From NCBI GenBank assembly GCA_019188255.1, contig JAETXT010000003.1, positions 6,448,001 to 6,512,000 on the forward strand: a stretch of 64,000 nucleotides of DNA, written 5' to 3'. Numbering within the stretch: the stretch's first letter is position 1; the number at the start of each line of letters is the position of its first letter. Shown here in pieces: positions 46,296-57,679 of this stretch. Under the pieces are notes generated by a model. That model made no database searches and was not told where the DNA came from. It saw nothing but the letters and a program-made list of their open reading frames with translations. Position numbers and translations under genes: made by a program. This DNA comes from Verticillium longisporum. Its lineage: Eukaryota > Ascomycota > Sordariomycetes > Glomerellales > Plectosphaerellaceae.

Positions 46296-47797
46296 CTACG
46301 TCCGCCTCAGGAGCATGAATACGACGCCGGAGGCAACGGCGGCGCCGGCTGCAGCGCCTTGAAGTGCCAGGATCGATGCATCCCGCATGCGCAGGTCGAT
46401 TCTGCGCTCGCTATACAAGTCTTCTGCTCGGTCTCTCCACAACGCGGGTTCGGAGAGGAAGGCCTTCCAGGTGGTAGATTGCGGGGGGTTTGTGTCCGCT
46501 TCTGGTTCCGCTTCTGGTTCCGCAATGGGCGGCTCTGCCGTCTCGGGCACCGCCATGCCCACAGCTTCCGCTGCTGCGAAAGTTCCCTCGGCTGTCGGGT
46601 CGACATCTGCGCCGACCAAAGGCTCTGGTGTCCCAGCCGATTCGCCGAGACGACGGTCCGCGTCCGCCGCCACAAAGGCGTCGCCGTCCCGCTGCCGCTG
46701 CGTGCCGGCGAGGAGGCCCTTGACGGCAGCAAGCTCGTCCCTGACGCTCTCGAGGACGGACTTCTCTTCGGCGACGACGGCGCGGACGAGCCTGCGGCGG
46801 CGCCAGGGCTCGGCGAAGAGCTGCAGGACGATGAAGAGGAGGACGTTGACGCCCATGAGGCCCCAGGTGCCCCAGGTGCTGGCGCGGCGGATGCGGTCGC
46901 TCCAGATCTGCTCCTCGTGGTAGCGGCGCAGCATGCCGGCCATGAGGGCCTGGCTGAGGCGCTGCTCCTCGGCCTCGGCCTCGGCGAGGGCCTCGCTGGC
47001 GCGGGCGACCTCCTGTTCGAGCGTGTGGTCGCGGCGGTAGAGCTCGGTGAAGCGCTCGAGGTCCTGCGGCACCCACGACTCTTTCCGGGCGAGCAGCGTC
47101 GTCGTCTCGCGCTGCGTCGCGGCGCGGTCGCCCGTCGCGTTCTTGTAGGACTGGCGCGTGGCCCGCAGGCGCTGGTGGGCTGAGGCGAGCGACGTCTCGA
47201 GCGCCTCGTTCTGCGTCTTGATGCGCTCGATCGATGTGTAGCCCGTCAGATCGTTGACGGTCTGCGAGGCCGTCAGGAGGCGGACCTGCAGCGTGTCGAT
47301 GAGGCGGGGATCGTCGTCGTCAGCAGCTGGCTCGACTGGACGCGCGAGGAGAGCTGGTCGAACGGGGACGGCGTCCGGGAGGAGGGGGGCGCGTCGGAGG
47401 AAGGTTGGGAGGATGCATCTTTTGAGGAGGGGGAGGATGATGGTCTGCTTGTGGTGCTTTCAGACTTTGGCAACGAGTCATCCCGCAGGAAGGGCTGTGA
47501 GGAGTTGGTTGTAACTGGGTCTGGCTTGGACTCGAGGAGTGGCTCAGAGCTGGGTTTGGTAGAGTCGGGGTTTGATTCGGATTCGGACGGCTTCGGCGGC
47601 GGAGAAGGAGGAGGAGGTGGACGAGAGTTCGAAGAAGAGTAGAGTCGAGGAGATGGGGAAGAAGGACGGAGAAGCGTCCAAGTGAGGGAGCTAGCTGGTT
47701 GGAGATGTCGTCGTGCCGTCAATTGTGTCGGAGAGGGGCGGGCCAGCTGGTTCACGAGGCGCCATGATGCAGGCCTCGCCAGTGGCAGTGACTGCAT
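46296..47797 (-). CDS. She9/Mdm33 inner-mitochondrial-membrane protein; one frame break
   Basis: Shapes the inner mitochondrial membrane; loss gives ring-shaped mitochondria in yeast. About 500 residues. The N-terminal 55 residues (MQSLPLARPASWRLVNQ...PRLYSSSN) look like a mitochondrial presequence, followed by a Ser/Pro-rich region and the FDQLSSRVQ block. Then comes a coiled coil (TASQTVNDLTGYTSIERIK to DLERFTELYRRDHTLEQEVARA). The membrane signature YHEEQIWSDRIRRASTWGTWGLMGVNVLLFIVLQ and EPWRRRRLVR follows, then a second hydrophobic segment near the C terminus. The frame changes near 47311-47325 at a GAC repeat: one missing base joins SSQLL to DDDPRLIDTLQVRLL. Confidence 0.9.
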
Positions 47798-48851
47798 GGT
47801 GGTGGATGTCGTTGCTGTTGTTGCTGGTGCTGCAGGCCGGATGCAAAGCTGACTTTGTTAGGTCAGACGAAGAAGTGTGCTCCCCAAACAATGACACACC
47901 GAGAGGCGTCCTCAGCCAGTCAGTTGTGGTGCTTCAGACCAAGCACACAGTCTGGACGAAGCTCAAACCCCAACCAAAGCATCGATACTGAACGAATAGC
48001 CGAGCCGCGTTGTTGGACCTCGATTGATTTTCTGCCGGACTGAGAGCACTCACCGCCTTCTTCGTGCAAACAACGATCCGGCGTCGGCGCACGCACCGAC
48101 CGACCGGGTTCCGACGGGGTCGGTGAGAGGTACATGTAGGCTGTGGGCCCCTGTACCACAGTGGGGGCTCGGCAGGTTTCTGTGCGTCTCGGCGTGCATC
48201 TACAGCGGGCCTCACAAGGCGCAACAGGGCCACACGGGCACCACAGCGCATTCGATTAGGGGGGTGACACCAGGCGGGTTCGGAGGGGCCAGCGAACGCT
48301 ACAGGTCCCCTCCTACAGGGGGGTCCGGCGGCGCTAAAAGGCCCTGAAGAGGGGCAATGACGCTGCAGTGGAGGGGCACCTCTTCACACTGCCATGGCAT
48401 GAGGGGCAACAAAACAACGCATCGCATCCTGGATTGGATCCCCTGGATGCGGGACGATTCAGGCTGAGACCCGGACGGCGGGCATCTGGTGTGAAGCCCG
48501 CCCGCCGTGTCTCGGGTCTTTGATGTCTGAAGAGCTTGTCGTTGAGGGGAGGGGTGGAGGGAGCGAAGCTGCGCGTCCGAGTGACGAACGAGACGGGTGA
48601 GGTTCATCACGTTCAGGGCAGGTCAGGGCAGGTATCAGGTACCTTGGATCCTTCTCCATAGAATTAAATCTCTGCCGCGCCTCGCTCGTCACTTGGCCGG
48701 ACATAAAACTTTAGGGGCTGCCCGTATTTGACGATCGTCGGTCCCTCTCCCATTGTCTACCTACTCGCCTTAAATCATACCTCCTCACTGCCCTACTTCC
48801 ACGTACCTACCGACCTACCTACTACCCTGCCGCATCACCACCACCGTCACA
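47798..48851. promoter_or_regulatory. Divergent promoter region of SHE9 and the HAD phosphatase gene
   Basis: About 1.05 kb. ACCTACC-type repeats (48805-48830) lie close to the HAD gene start. No gene recognised. Confidence 0.4.
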
Positions 48852-49626
48852 ATGGGCTCCGTCTCCAACAACGATACCCCGGCGCTCGCCACCAACCCCA
48901 AGATCATCTTCTTCACCGACTTTGACGGCACCATCACGATCAAGGACTCCAATGACTTCATGACGGAAGAGCTCGGCTACGGCCGCGAGCTGCGCCTCGT
49001 CGAGAACGACCACATCCTCTGCGGCCGCAAGTCGTTCCGCGAAGCCTTCCAGGGCATGATGGACTCGATCAAGCTGCCCTTTGACCAGTGCATCGCCACG
49101 CTGCGCGCCAACATCAAGCTCGACCCCGGCTTCCGCGACTTTTTCCACTGGTGCCGCGCCAACAACGTGCCCATTGTCATCCTCTCCGGCGGCATGCGGC
49201 CCGTCATCCGCTCGCTGCTCGAGATGTGGCTCGGCGACGAGGCCTCGTACATCCAGATAGATTGTCAGCAACGACGTCGCCCCGCGCGCGGGCAAGTCCA
49301 TCAACGACGAGGCCGGCTGGCGCATCGTCTACCACGACGACACGCCCTTTGGCCACGACAAGTCGATGGAGATTCGCAAGTACTCGGCCCACCCCGACCG
49401 CCCCATCATGCTCTACGCCGGCGACGGCGTCTCCGACCTCTCCGCCGCCCGCGAGACCGACCTCCTCTTCGCCAAGGCCGGCAAGGACCTCGTCACCTAC
49501 TGCGAGCGCGAGAACGTCCCCTTTGTCACCTTCCAGGACTTTACGTCCATCCACAAGACGGTCGAGGCCATTGAGGCCGGCACCCTCACCCACAAGGACG
49601 CTGCCCTCGGCCGCATCCACACGTAG
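48852..49626 (+). CDS. HAD-superfamily small-molecule phosphatase; one frame break
   Basis: Cytosolic phosphatase of the phosphoserine-phosphatase-like HAD group, related to yeast Ynl010w/Pyp1. About 256 residues. HAD motif I is FFTDFDGTIT (Asp nucleophile and general acid), motif II VILSGGM, the motif III Lys lies around GHDKSMEIRKY, and motif IV is MLYAGDGVSDLSAA. The frame breaks at 49253-49261. There CCAGATAGATTGTC contains AGAT twice in tandem; with a single AGAT the text becomes IQIVSNDVAPRAGKSINDE in frame with motif IV. That suggests a 4-bp tandem duplication. The substrate cannot be told from sequence; polyol phosphates are known for the yeast relative. Confidence 0.85.
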
Positions 49627-50018
49627 ACCTGCCACCTCTCGAGTCCCCCTTTCGATTTCCACAGCGGGAAGAAATGAAGAGTGCGATGAGACTACGATGT
49701 GCATGAAGACCTAGTACATATTTGAAAATACACGGTATGCTAGATCCGGAGGCTTTTTCTCTTTTTTTCTTTAGACTATAGATTTTCCGTCCACAGCACT
49801 TGGCATAGTAGCATGTGTGGCACCAGGCGTATACAGAGAGAGAGAGAGAGAGCATAAGAAGAAAGAGATAAATTCGTATTCATACCGTCATCAGTAGTCC
49901 ACTACACCGTGACCAGTCTTTCCCGATTAAAAATACCGCTTGCAATTTCCCTTTCACCTTTGTCCACCATGCTTTTGCTGCCGAAAGAAATAAAAAGATC
50001 ACACACCCTCCAACCCCC
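49627..50018. other. Convergent 3' region between the HAD phosphatase and MFS transporter genes
   Basis: About 390 bases with a (GA)9-like microsatellite at 49834-49852. No gene. Confidence 0.5.
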
Positions 50019-51592
50019 TTACTCGTTGCGCTTCCTCTGCGTCGGCAGCCAGAACCAGCAGGCCGTCATGCACACGAACAGCCCCAGCGCAATGGGGTGC
50101 AGCACCCAGGTCCCAAAGGCCTGGGCCAGCAGACCGGTGGTGAAGGGGGCGACGGCGCGGCCGCTGCGGACAAAGGCCGAGATGACGTCCATGCCGCGGG
50201 CGCGGCGCCTGCCGCACATGACGAGCATGAAGAGGGCGGCGGCGCAGGGGTAGACGGGCCCCAGCAGCAGGCCGACGATGGCGAGGGACGTGGCGGCGCC
50301 GACGAGGTTGGGCACCTGCCACACGAGCAGCTGGAAGCAGGCGGCGCCGGCCGTGACGATGTAGACAAAGCGCTTCTCGCCGATGCGGTGCGCCGGCGCG
50401 CTCAGCAGGAAGCGGCCGAGCGTAATGCCGGCCCAGAAGCCGGCCGTGACGTAGCCGACGGCGCCGGGGTCGCCGACGTCGCGCGTCGCGATGAGGAACG
50501 AGATGACCCAGCCCGAGATGGACACCTCGGCGCCCTGGTAGGCAAAGATGAAGAGCGCGCCCAGCAGCACGAGCCGCATGCGCAGCGCGTAGAACATGGA
50601 GAGGAACTGCGAGTTGGCGGCCAGCGCCGCCGCCGAGAGCGTCGGCTGCAGCGTCAGCGGCTGGTCGCGCTCAAACTTGGCAAACGACCACCAGCCGAAG
50701 AACAGGTTGCCAAACGCCAGCGACAGCGGCAGCAGGTAGAATCGGTACCACGGGTTGCCGGACGTCGCAATGGCCGTCGCGATGATGGGGCCGACCGTGC
50801 CGCCGATGCCGTAGCTGCCGTGCATGGCACCGAGGGCCGTCGTCGCGTTCTGCAGGGAGCCGCAGAAGATGTTGTTCATGGCCAGGTTGATCGACATGGC
50901 GAATCCCAGGAAGAAGAAGCCGACGATGATGGCCGGGAAGGGGGCCCCGACGATGAGAGGGATGTACGCCGCCAGCAGGATGGCCTGGCCGAATACGAGG
51001 AGGTGCGCGCGGGACATGCGTGAGCGCAGAGCGTCCAGGAACACAGCGGCAAAGATGAAGCCCAAGGCATTGCCTACGAAAATGAGCGACACGACGGCGT
51101 ATCCGATGTTGTAGTGCCTGTCCAAGTCAGTCAGTCATGCATGTCTCTCTACGAGGCTTGAGGCAAACCTCACTTCTCCATGTAAGGGATCAGGGCGCCC
51201 GGGGCACTGTCATTGAGACCGTTGCCCAGGTTCATCAGACAGGCAGTCAGAAGCCGCCAGCGGTTCATGTAGGGATCCCACATGCTTTGAAGGGGCTCGG
51301 CAACGTCAGTCGCACCTTGAGACGGACTGCCGGGGCGGCTCATCTCGAGATCGCTCCCGCCCGGTGGTGAGGAGGGTGGTGTCCCCGGGCGAGACGACGG
51401 GTGGCTGACACCATGCTCGGTGTGAAGCCTCTGGAGCTCGATGGACTCGTCACCCCGGTAAGGGGCACCGGGGTAGGTTCTTTGGACAGCCTTCTGGGGT
51501 GGAGGGGGGAAACCGTCGCTGGGCGAGGCAGCGGCGGCCGAGGCCTCACGAGACTCGACCTCGACGAGAGACTTGAAGAGTGAAGAATCCAT
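50019..51592 (-). CDS. Major facilitator superfamily transporter
   Basis: Predicted 505-residue membrane transporter. Exon 1 is 51592-51174, the intron 51173-51118, and exon 2 51117-50019. A Ser/Pro-rich cytosolic N terminus of about 110 residues precedes the membrane part, which starts MNRWRLLTACLMNLGNGLNDSAPGALIPYME. About twelve hydrophobic segments follow. The MFS motif A-like loop is FLDALRSRMSRAHLLVFGQ. The sequence GAMHGSYGIGGTVGPIIATAI is typical of the fungal group that includes Bsc6-like proteins and resembles FucP-type sugar permeases. Substrate unknown. The frame is intact. Confidence 0.88.
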
Positions 51593-52778
51593 TGCAGACG
51601 AAACTTCGGTAGAGGATTGGCACCTTAAGGCATACGAGGCATCTGCACGAAGTGATGGAACAGGAACAGCAACAAGAAAAAGAGGAAGAGGGCAAAGTTC
51701 AGGACCGATCTCAAGTATCAGACAAGAAGACGGAGCTTCTAAAAGGAGCGAGGGGCGCAAAGGCAAAGTCGGAGAGTAAGAGAAAAAAAAAGGTCGAGCC
51801 CAGGCCACGTGAATCTCACGATGACAACGAGGGTAGCTTCTGATGACTCTCCGGGGAAGATTTGCAAAGGGCGCCAAGGACCTCCACCGGACTCGTCTTG
51901 GGAATTTTGCCCGAGGCGGAGTGTAGAAGGACCACGGCCGACCTATGAGCCTTCTGCCGGACAATGGATGCACTCCACCACCGGATGCCGCCGTCGCAGG
52001 GCCTTATCCGCCTTACCGCTTATCAGACCCGGTCGTCACGTAGCCCGATGGCTCATGATACGCCGGAATGGCAAGTGTGCGACATGCGGACTGCGCATGG
52101 TGGCGACGACCTGTTGGGCGAAAAGGGGCCGTATGCAGGCCCGATGAGCACGTTGTCTGGTGATAGTGACCATTCGGTGGTGACCGATGCTTTCATTGGT
52201 ATGTCAGAGGAGAGCGGCATGTGGAGTCCGATAGCTCGCTCAGCAAGCTCTACTCTCGCAGCCATATCTTGCAGTTGTGAATGGATGGGTCGTGTCGGAG
52301 ACTCCCCCTTTGGGCAGTCCGCACCTCCTCTCGCATCAATGATTCTGCCACCAGCTGCAGCGGAGAGATCATTACTGCAAGGGGGGACAAGGTCGGGAAG
52401 CTGTCGCGAGATTGCGCATAGTGCTGGTCTCTCCTGTGGCACATTTCGGCTGTTCCGAGGATGCACAGGTGAGGTTCCAGTCAGTGGATAGAGGTGAAGG
52501 TGAAAAGGCATTTCACTTGAGACAGTTCGGGCTATATGCATGCATATCTATGGACGGGTGTCCAATAATGTGTCGTATGCATTGTGCGAGGCGCAAAAGC
52601 TGCCCCGCGCTTTTCGCAGAGCTACCCCGCCATACCAAAAGTCTGTCTCGCAGAGAAGGGTCCATCCCGCTAGATTGAATCGCGTGTTCCGGTCCGAACG
52701 AAATTTCTAGGCGAACCTGGTCCAACACGCCATTTGCTGGATGTTCGCTTCGCGCACCGGTCCTGCCTGCTAGTGATC
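51593..52778. promoter_or_regulatory. Divergent promoter region of the MFS transporter and EIF1AD-like gene
   Basis: About 1.2 kb with CACGTG at 51806-51811. No supportable gene; only short frames. Confidence 0.4.
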
Positions 52779-53269
52779 ATGGTCCGCGTAAAACGCAATA
52801 TTCTCGCGGCCGCCGAGGAGTCGACCACTCCTCCCAGCGCTCTCGAGCCCAACCAGTCGGTAGCCAAGGTCATCAAGGCCGAGGGCAACAACCTCTATAC
52901 CTGCCTGCTTCCCAACAAGAAGGACATTCTGCTCGAGCTCGCCCAGCGATTCCGCAACACCATCTGGATCAAGCGTGGCGGCTACGTTCTGGCTGAGCGC
53001 TACGACGCCGACCAGCTGAACGGCCGCGTCCTGGGTGAAATTGTCAATGTTGTCGGTGACGAGAAGGCCTGGCGCAAGCAGCCCTACTGGTGAGCTTGTA
53101 GCCCTCGTGTCCAAGGAACCCCGTGTCATGCCGAGTGATCAGTCTTGCTGACAAACCCTTCTTCCACAGGCCCAAGGAATTTGGCAAGAACAGCGGCCTT
53201 GACGACGAAGACGACGAGGACTCAACCGTCGGAAAGATGCCTCCCTCCGATTCTGAGGACGAGCCGTGA
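52779..53269 (+). CDS. EIF1AD-like S1/OB-fold protein
   Basis: Small eIF1A-like RNA-binding protein, distinct from eIF1A itself. Exon 1 is 52779-53089, the intron 53090-53169 (GTGAGC...CAG), and exon 2 53170-53269, giving 136 residues. The S1-IF1/eIF1A OB fold runs from SVAKVIKAEGNNLYTCLLPNKKDILLELAQRFRNTIWIKRGGYVLAE to GRVLGEIVNVV. The tail is acidic. Animal EIF1AD has been placed in late 40S biogenesis; the fungal role is inferred. Its stop codon lies only 29 bp from the ALG3 stop on the other strand. Confidence 0.88.
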
Positions 53270-53298
53270 AGAACTACACGCCTCCGAACCTTCAAAGC

Positions 53299-54755
53299 TC
53301 ACTGCTCTTTCGACCCAGCCTTCCTGCCCGGTGGCAGGGGAGGCTTCGGAAGGGGTGCACTCTCGAGCTTGTCGTTCCCCGTTCCGAACCACACGCTGCC
53401 AACAGTGAAGGCCAGCATACCAACGACGACGCTCGAGCTGGCATCTGTGCTGGGGTAGACATTCCAGGCCCACTCCTGTACACCCCACAGAATGTAGACG
53501 AGGGGGAACGGGATACCGCTGCGCCAGAGGAGGTATGGAGTCGCCCAGGCAAGATAGGCATAGAATTGGTAGTGGAGGGACCGGGCGAAGAGGAGGCCGA
53601 TAACATTGGCCGTCAGGACCGTCGTCATGATGTACTTGGCCGTCACGAAACCTGAAACCTGGATCTCCTCGAGGGGGTTGAAGGGCGAGTCGGCCTTGAG
53701 GAGTGCTGGGATCATGGCCGATAGCGGCTTTTGGGCGGGCTTGAGCCAGCGGGTCGTGATGAAGAGCCACAGGACGCTCACGTGTCCAGTCAGTAGCGCC
53801 AGCGAAAAGCCTTGGCTCAGAAACAGTTCCTCGCCCACAAACCGCCAGTTGACTGTCCACTTGTACAAGAACTGCCGCGACAACTCGAATGCGCGACCCC
53901 AGTACGACCGCATATGCCTCGCCCAGAAGGGCAATCCGATCAGAGCCTGTAGCTGTGCCATGAGCCACGCCAAGCGTAAGCTGCCCTTCAGGCCTCGGCC
54001 GAAGAAGAGGACCACAGCCACGGCGGGCAGGCTAAGGAGCAAGGACATTTTGATCCCCACGCCCCAGCTGTAGAGAAGCGCGCCAGCAGCCCAGTTACGA
54101 CGCTGCATGCTGAAAATGGCCAGCCAGAAGAAAAGGACTGCGACGCCGTCGTTGAAGCATCGCAGGACGAAGATGCTGTGTAGTCGCTTCGACAGGACAA
54201 GAATCGGAAACATGTAGGGCGGAACCTGTCTGCCGTTAGAACGCATGTCACAAGACCCCGAGGATCGAGGGTTGTTGGGTCCCACCTTTGCCTGCCAGTA
54301 GCATGCCATGACCACTGCCAAGGTTGCCAGATATAAGATGGCGAACAAAAATTGTGCAAAAAGAACGTCCGTCCCCTCATCAGTCAGGTAGTAGAGTCCC
54401 GTGTAGGCGTAGACATGCGCGGCCGGGTAGACGAGAGGGCCGGTGCCGCCTTTGATCTTGCTGTAGTCGCGCTCGCCGGCAACGATTTGTCCAATTTGTT
54501 CCATGTATGCGACCCAATCGATTTCGGTGTCTAGAGACCCAGCGTTAGCTTTGTGGCAAGTTAGGGTATGCACGCCTCAGAGGGGTGCTTACAAGGAACC
54601 TTGAGTATGATCAGGATGCAGAGGAGAGCATCGAAGATCAGGAGAGCAATGGGGATGGCCCGAGAAAGCTTGTGTCGCCCATTCACAATGTCGAGAAGAA
54701 GGTTGATGGGCTGTGCAGGGGCCGCAGCCTTGTTCGCAAGCTGCTGATCCGCCAT
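53299..54755 (-). CDS. ALG3: Alg3 alpha-1,3-mannosyltransferase (ER)
   Basis: Transfers mannose from dolichyl-P-mannose to Man5GlcNAc2-PP-dolichol on the ER lumenal side, the first lumenal step of N-glycan precursor assembly. Exons 54755-54593, 54530-54286 and 54225-53299 encode 444 residues with matching phases. Landmarks are VPYTEIDWVAYMEQI, KGGTGPLVYPAAHVYAYTGLYYLT (the GPLVYPA loop of the family), LHSIFVLRCFNDGVAVLFFW, LAWLMAQLQALIGLPFW, the LSQGFSLALLTGH block, and NVIGLLFARSLHYQFYAYLAWATPYLLWRSG. About ten membrane segments. The frame is intact. Confidence 0.95.
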
Positions 54756-55071
54756 GGCTGCTGAGATGTGCCGTCGCGGGACGATGCAGTGCGTTGCTTC
54801 TTCGGACGTGTCGCTGTTGATGTAGCTGTAGCTCGGAGCTTGCCTTTGGTACCAGCTGGGGGATCTACAACTTCTGAGGACGGATACCGTGCATTCTGTG
54901 CCGTGTTTGTGCATTAAGCACACTGTGTTTCAACATGCCTATTTCTTCCTTTCAGCATCATCTGTCTGCAACCTTTTCCATGATTGTCTTGGCTGTGGAA
55001 ACTTTGGTCAGAGCTGTTAACGTATTCGTTCGCATAAATCACCCATAGGTACAGATAAGAGGAGCGCAGAG
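54756..55071. other. Region between ALG3 start and the D-amino-acid oxidase stop
   Basis: About 316 bases holding the ALG3 promoter and the 3' flank of the oxidase gene, both on the minus strand. Nothing else recognised. Confidence 0.45.
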
Positions 55072-56344
55072 CTAGAGCTTCGCTTTGCTGGCCTGACCAA
55101 GCTCGTTGACGAGCTCCACCACCCGCTCAGCACACCCATAAGAGCCCTGATATCCCCAGCCAGCATGTCCATAGTTGTGAACCACAGGCGTTCCGTCCTC
55201 GAAAATACTCGTATCCGTCTCCAGTCTGACACCGTCCTTCCTCGTGGGCCGTAGTCCGACACCATGTCGGACAATGTCCAAGGCCTCGATGCCCTTGCCG
55301 TTGGTCAAAGTCGGGTTGAGCTCGACGCACCGCTTCATGATACGGATCGCCGTGTTCGGGTCCGGGTTGGCCTCCCAGTTACCCTTCTCATACGTGCCAC
55401 CAAGGATTGTGCCGCCGCCCGATGCTCGCTGCATAAGGTAACTTACATCCGTCGCCACGTCCTCCGTCCCGCTGATCGTCGACATGGGCGTCGCCTCGTT
55501 CCTCACGAGCACGATCTGGCCTCTTGCCGGGATGACCGTGGCGTCTTCAACGCCGCCTAGGCGACAGGCGAGCAGCCCGCTAGCGTTGACGATGCAGTCT
55601 GCCGGCTTGCCCGAGTGATGCATCGCCTTTGCCTCGTGGATATGCGACAGGACGGCACGCTTGACCACGACGCCATGACGGCGACACTGACCGACAAGCC
55701 AGGGCAGATAAAGCGCCGTGTTAAGACACACGGAGCCGAACTCGCTGCCGGAATGGGCGGCGGCCGGCAGTTCCTCGGGCTTCAGGTCGCGGTAGTCGTC
55801 GAAGAGATGACGGAACCAGGGGTCCTCTGCGAAGAGGCCATCGTAGGCATTGCCAGTCGCCATGTCTTTCTTGCGTCGCCAGATCCTGACCTCTGCACGC
55901 GCGCATGTGCTGTCAGCCTCTTGTGCTTCGGCCTCAGCAGACTCGGGGATTTTAACGTACTCTGAAAGTGAATGCCAGCTTCGGGGACATCCTCAGCCAA
56001 CCGCTTGAGCTCAGGCCATGTCCTGCGCTCCCAGCGGCTCTGCTTCTCAAAAGACATGCTGCGCATCGTCTGTCAGCATGTTGACCCTCACAAGCATCGT
56101 CCCAAGGAAAACGCAGCCCACATACGGCATAAAGTTGGCACCGGCCCACGGTGACGTGTACTCAATGTCGTAGTCACCGGGCATGTGCTTCGCAATGACC
56201 GTCACCGAGTTGTTCGTATCTTTGGCAAGGAGCAGGGCACTCGTAAGGCCTGAGACGCCCGCGCTGCGTGTCTTGTAAGCGTGCTGCACTGCAATGACGG
56301 AAACAACAGACGACTTACCCCAATACGACAATATTCTTCACCAT
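55072..56344 (-). CDS. D-amino-acid oxidase (FAD), with peroxisomal C terminus
   Basis: Oxidatively deaminates D-amino acids to 2-oxo acids with H2O2. Four exons, 56344-56319, 56263-56126, 56058-55961 and 55892-55072, encode 360 residues, the usual family length. The dinucleotide-binding motif is VLGAGVSGLTSALLLA, split by intron 1. Further family blocks are YTSPWAGANFMP, SRWERRTWPELKRLAE, ADCIVNASGLLA, PARGQIVLVRNEA, ILGGTYEKGNWEANPD, VRHGVGLRPTRKDGVRLE and NYGHAGWGYQGSYGCA (FAD and substrate site). The last residues AKL fit a type 1 peroxisomal targeting signal. D-aspartate oxidase is the alternative; active-site residues were not resolved further. Confidence 0.93.
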
Positions 56345-57679
56345 TTTTGCGACACGAATTTCTAATTCTCTTTGAGCAACGGTCAATGTGCAAAGGCTTT
56401 AGGTGTGATGAAGACTCAAGTATGCTTTTGGTCCTTTGAGGATGGAGTCAGGATATAGGGCGATGGTGGTTCAAGGTGCCTTGGGGAGGGCGCCGTTGTG
56501 GTGGAATTGAACCCCGCAGCTAGCCGCAACAGTACAATGACTCAAGCACTAGGCAAACGCATATATCGCTGCTGATGTGAAATGGAAATACTACAGCCAC
56601 CAGAACGATGGTGTGAGCGGAGCCATCAAATCGAACCATCTGTGCAGCGGGCGGGCTTCCTGGGCCAGGCTGACGAGCTGAGCCCGGCCGAGTCCGCCTG
56701 CGGGAGAGGGGGCGGGGGGGTTCCGCCTCCCCACCGCCCGATCACGGAGCCCTCAGGACCGGGATAAGGGCCGTAAGTGGTGTTCGTAGCCAGACATGCT
56801 AGATACATGTACGCGCTTTGAAGTGCACAAACACAACTGTGGTCGGATTTCCTGGCCAAGTCGGGACGACATCTTGGCTGGTGTTTATTAAGGTGCCCTC
56901 GTGGTCAAGGGTCGACTTAGGCTACCGTTCAAAATTCAACTCGGGAAGAAAAATATATGCGCTGCTACACAAACTGATGAACAGAAGGTAACCGTTCCCT
57001 CCATTCTCTTTTACTCTCGGCATATATTTGATGATGCTTGGGACTGGCTTATTGGTACTGCTGTCGACGACGCCCAGGATCTCTTGCGTGGTTGTAAAAC
57101 GGAGGGACATAAACTGGTCTGTTGGTAGACCATCATTTTTCTGGGTTTTCATGAACACTATGTGCTTCATCAAACCTTCCGGGCTCGAGTGAATACCAGA
57201 TCCGCACTCACTCGGGAACGAAGGTTTCCATGACAAGTTACTAGCGAAAAGCAAACTTTGGCAGAAATACATCACTTCGGCGCAAGCTGACGACATAAGA
57301 AAGTTTAGACACTTCGTCTGAGAATTGGGCCCTGATCATCATGAAAAGCACGTTCATGAGCCCGACATACACTTTCAACATCTACAGGCGCCAACGCGGT
57401 GTCAACCACATGTTTTAATGACGCAAAGCTGCTTTTGGCCAGTCTGTAGTTGCGCCAAAATCGCACGACAAGTTCGTCGACTTCGCACCAGGCCAAGCAT
57501 GGGACGGCAGGAACAGCGTCGCCATCCCGATGTACAGATATATCCAGATGATAAGGCGCAAGACATGATGACAGGTTCTCGTGTATTCTCTATGCAGCAG
57601 TACATTCCATGAAGCGCCATCCGAGGGCGATGGTATGTGATTTTCCTCCTCCTTCCAGTGGTATCAAGCAACGGCAACA
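56345..57679. other. Intergenic region between D-amino-acid oxidase and thioredoxin
   Basis: About 1.3 kb holding the oxidase promoter (high side) and thioredoxin 3' flank. A 124-codon minus frame at 56922-57296 has no recognisable motif and is not supported. Confidence 0.45.

Noticed and set aside
46191..47183. 330-codon plus-strand frame over SHE9
   Set aside because: Antisense shadow rich in Gly/Ala/Glu with no motif.
50097..51023. 308-codon plus-strand frame over the MFS gene
   Set aside because: Charged antisense of membrane helices; an artefact of codon bias.
56922..57296. 124-codon minus frame between oxidase and thioredoxin
   Set aside because: No recognisable domain and no supporting signal.
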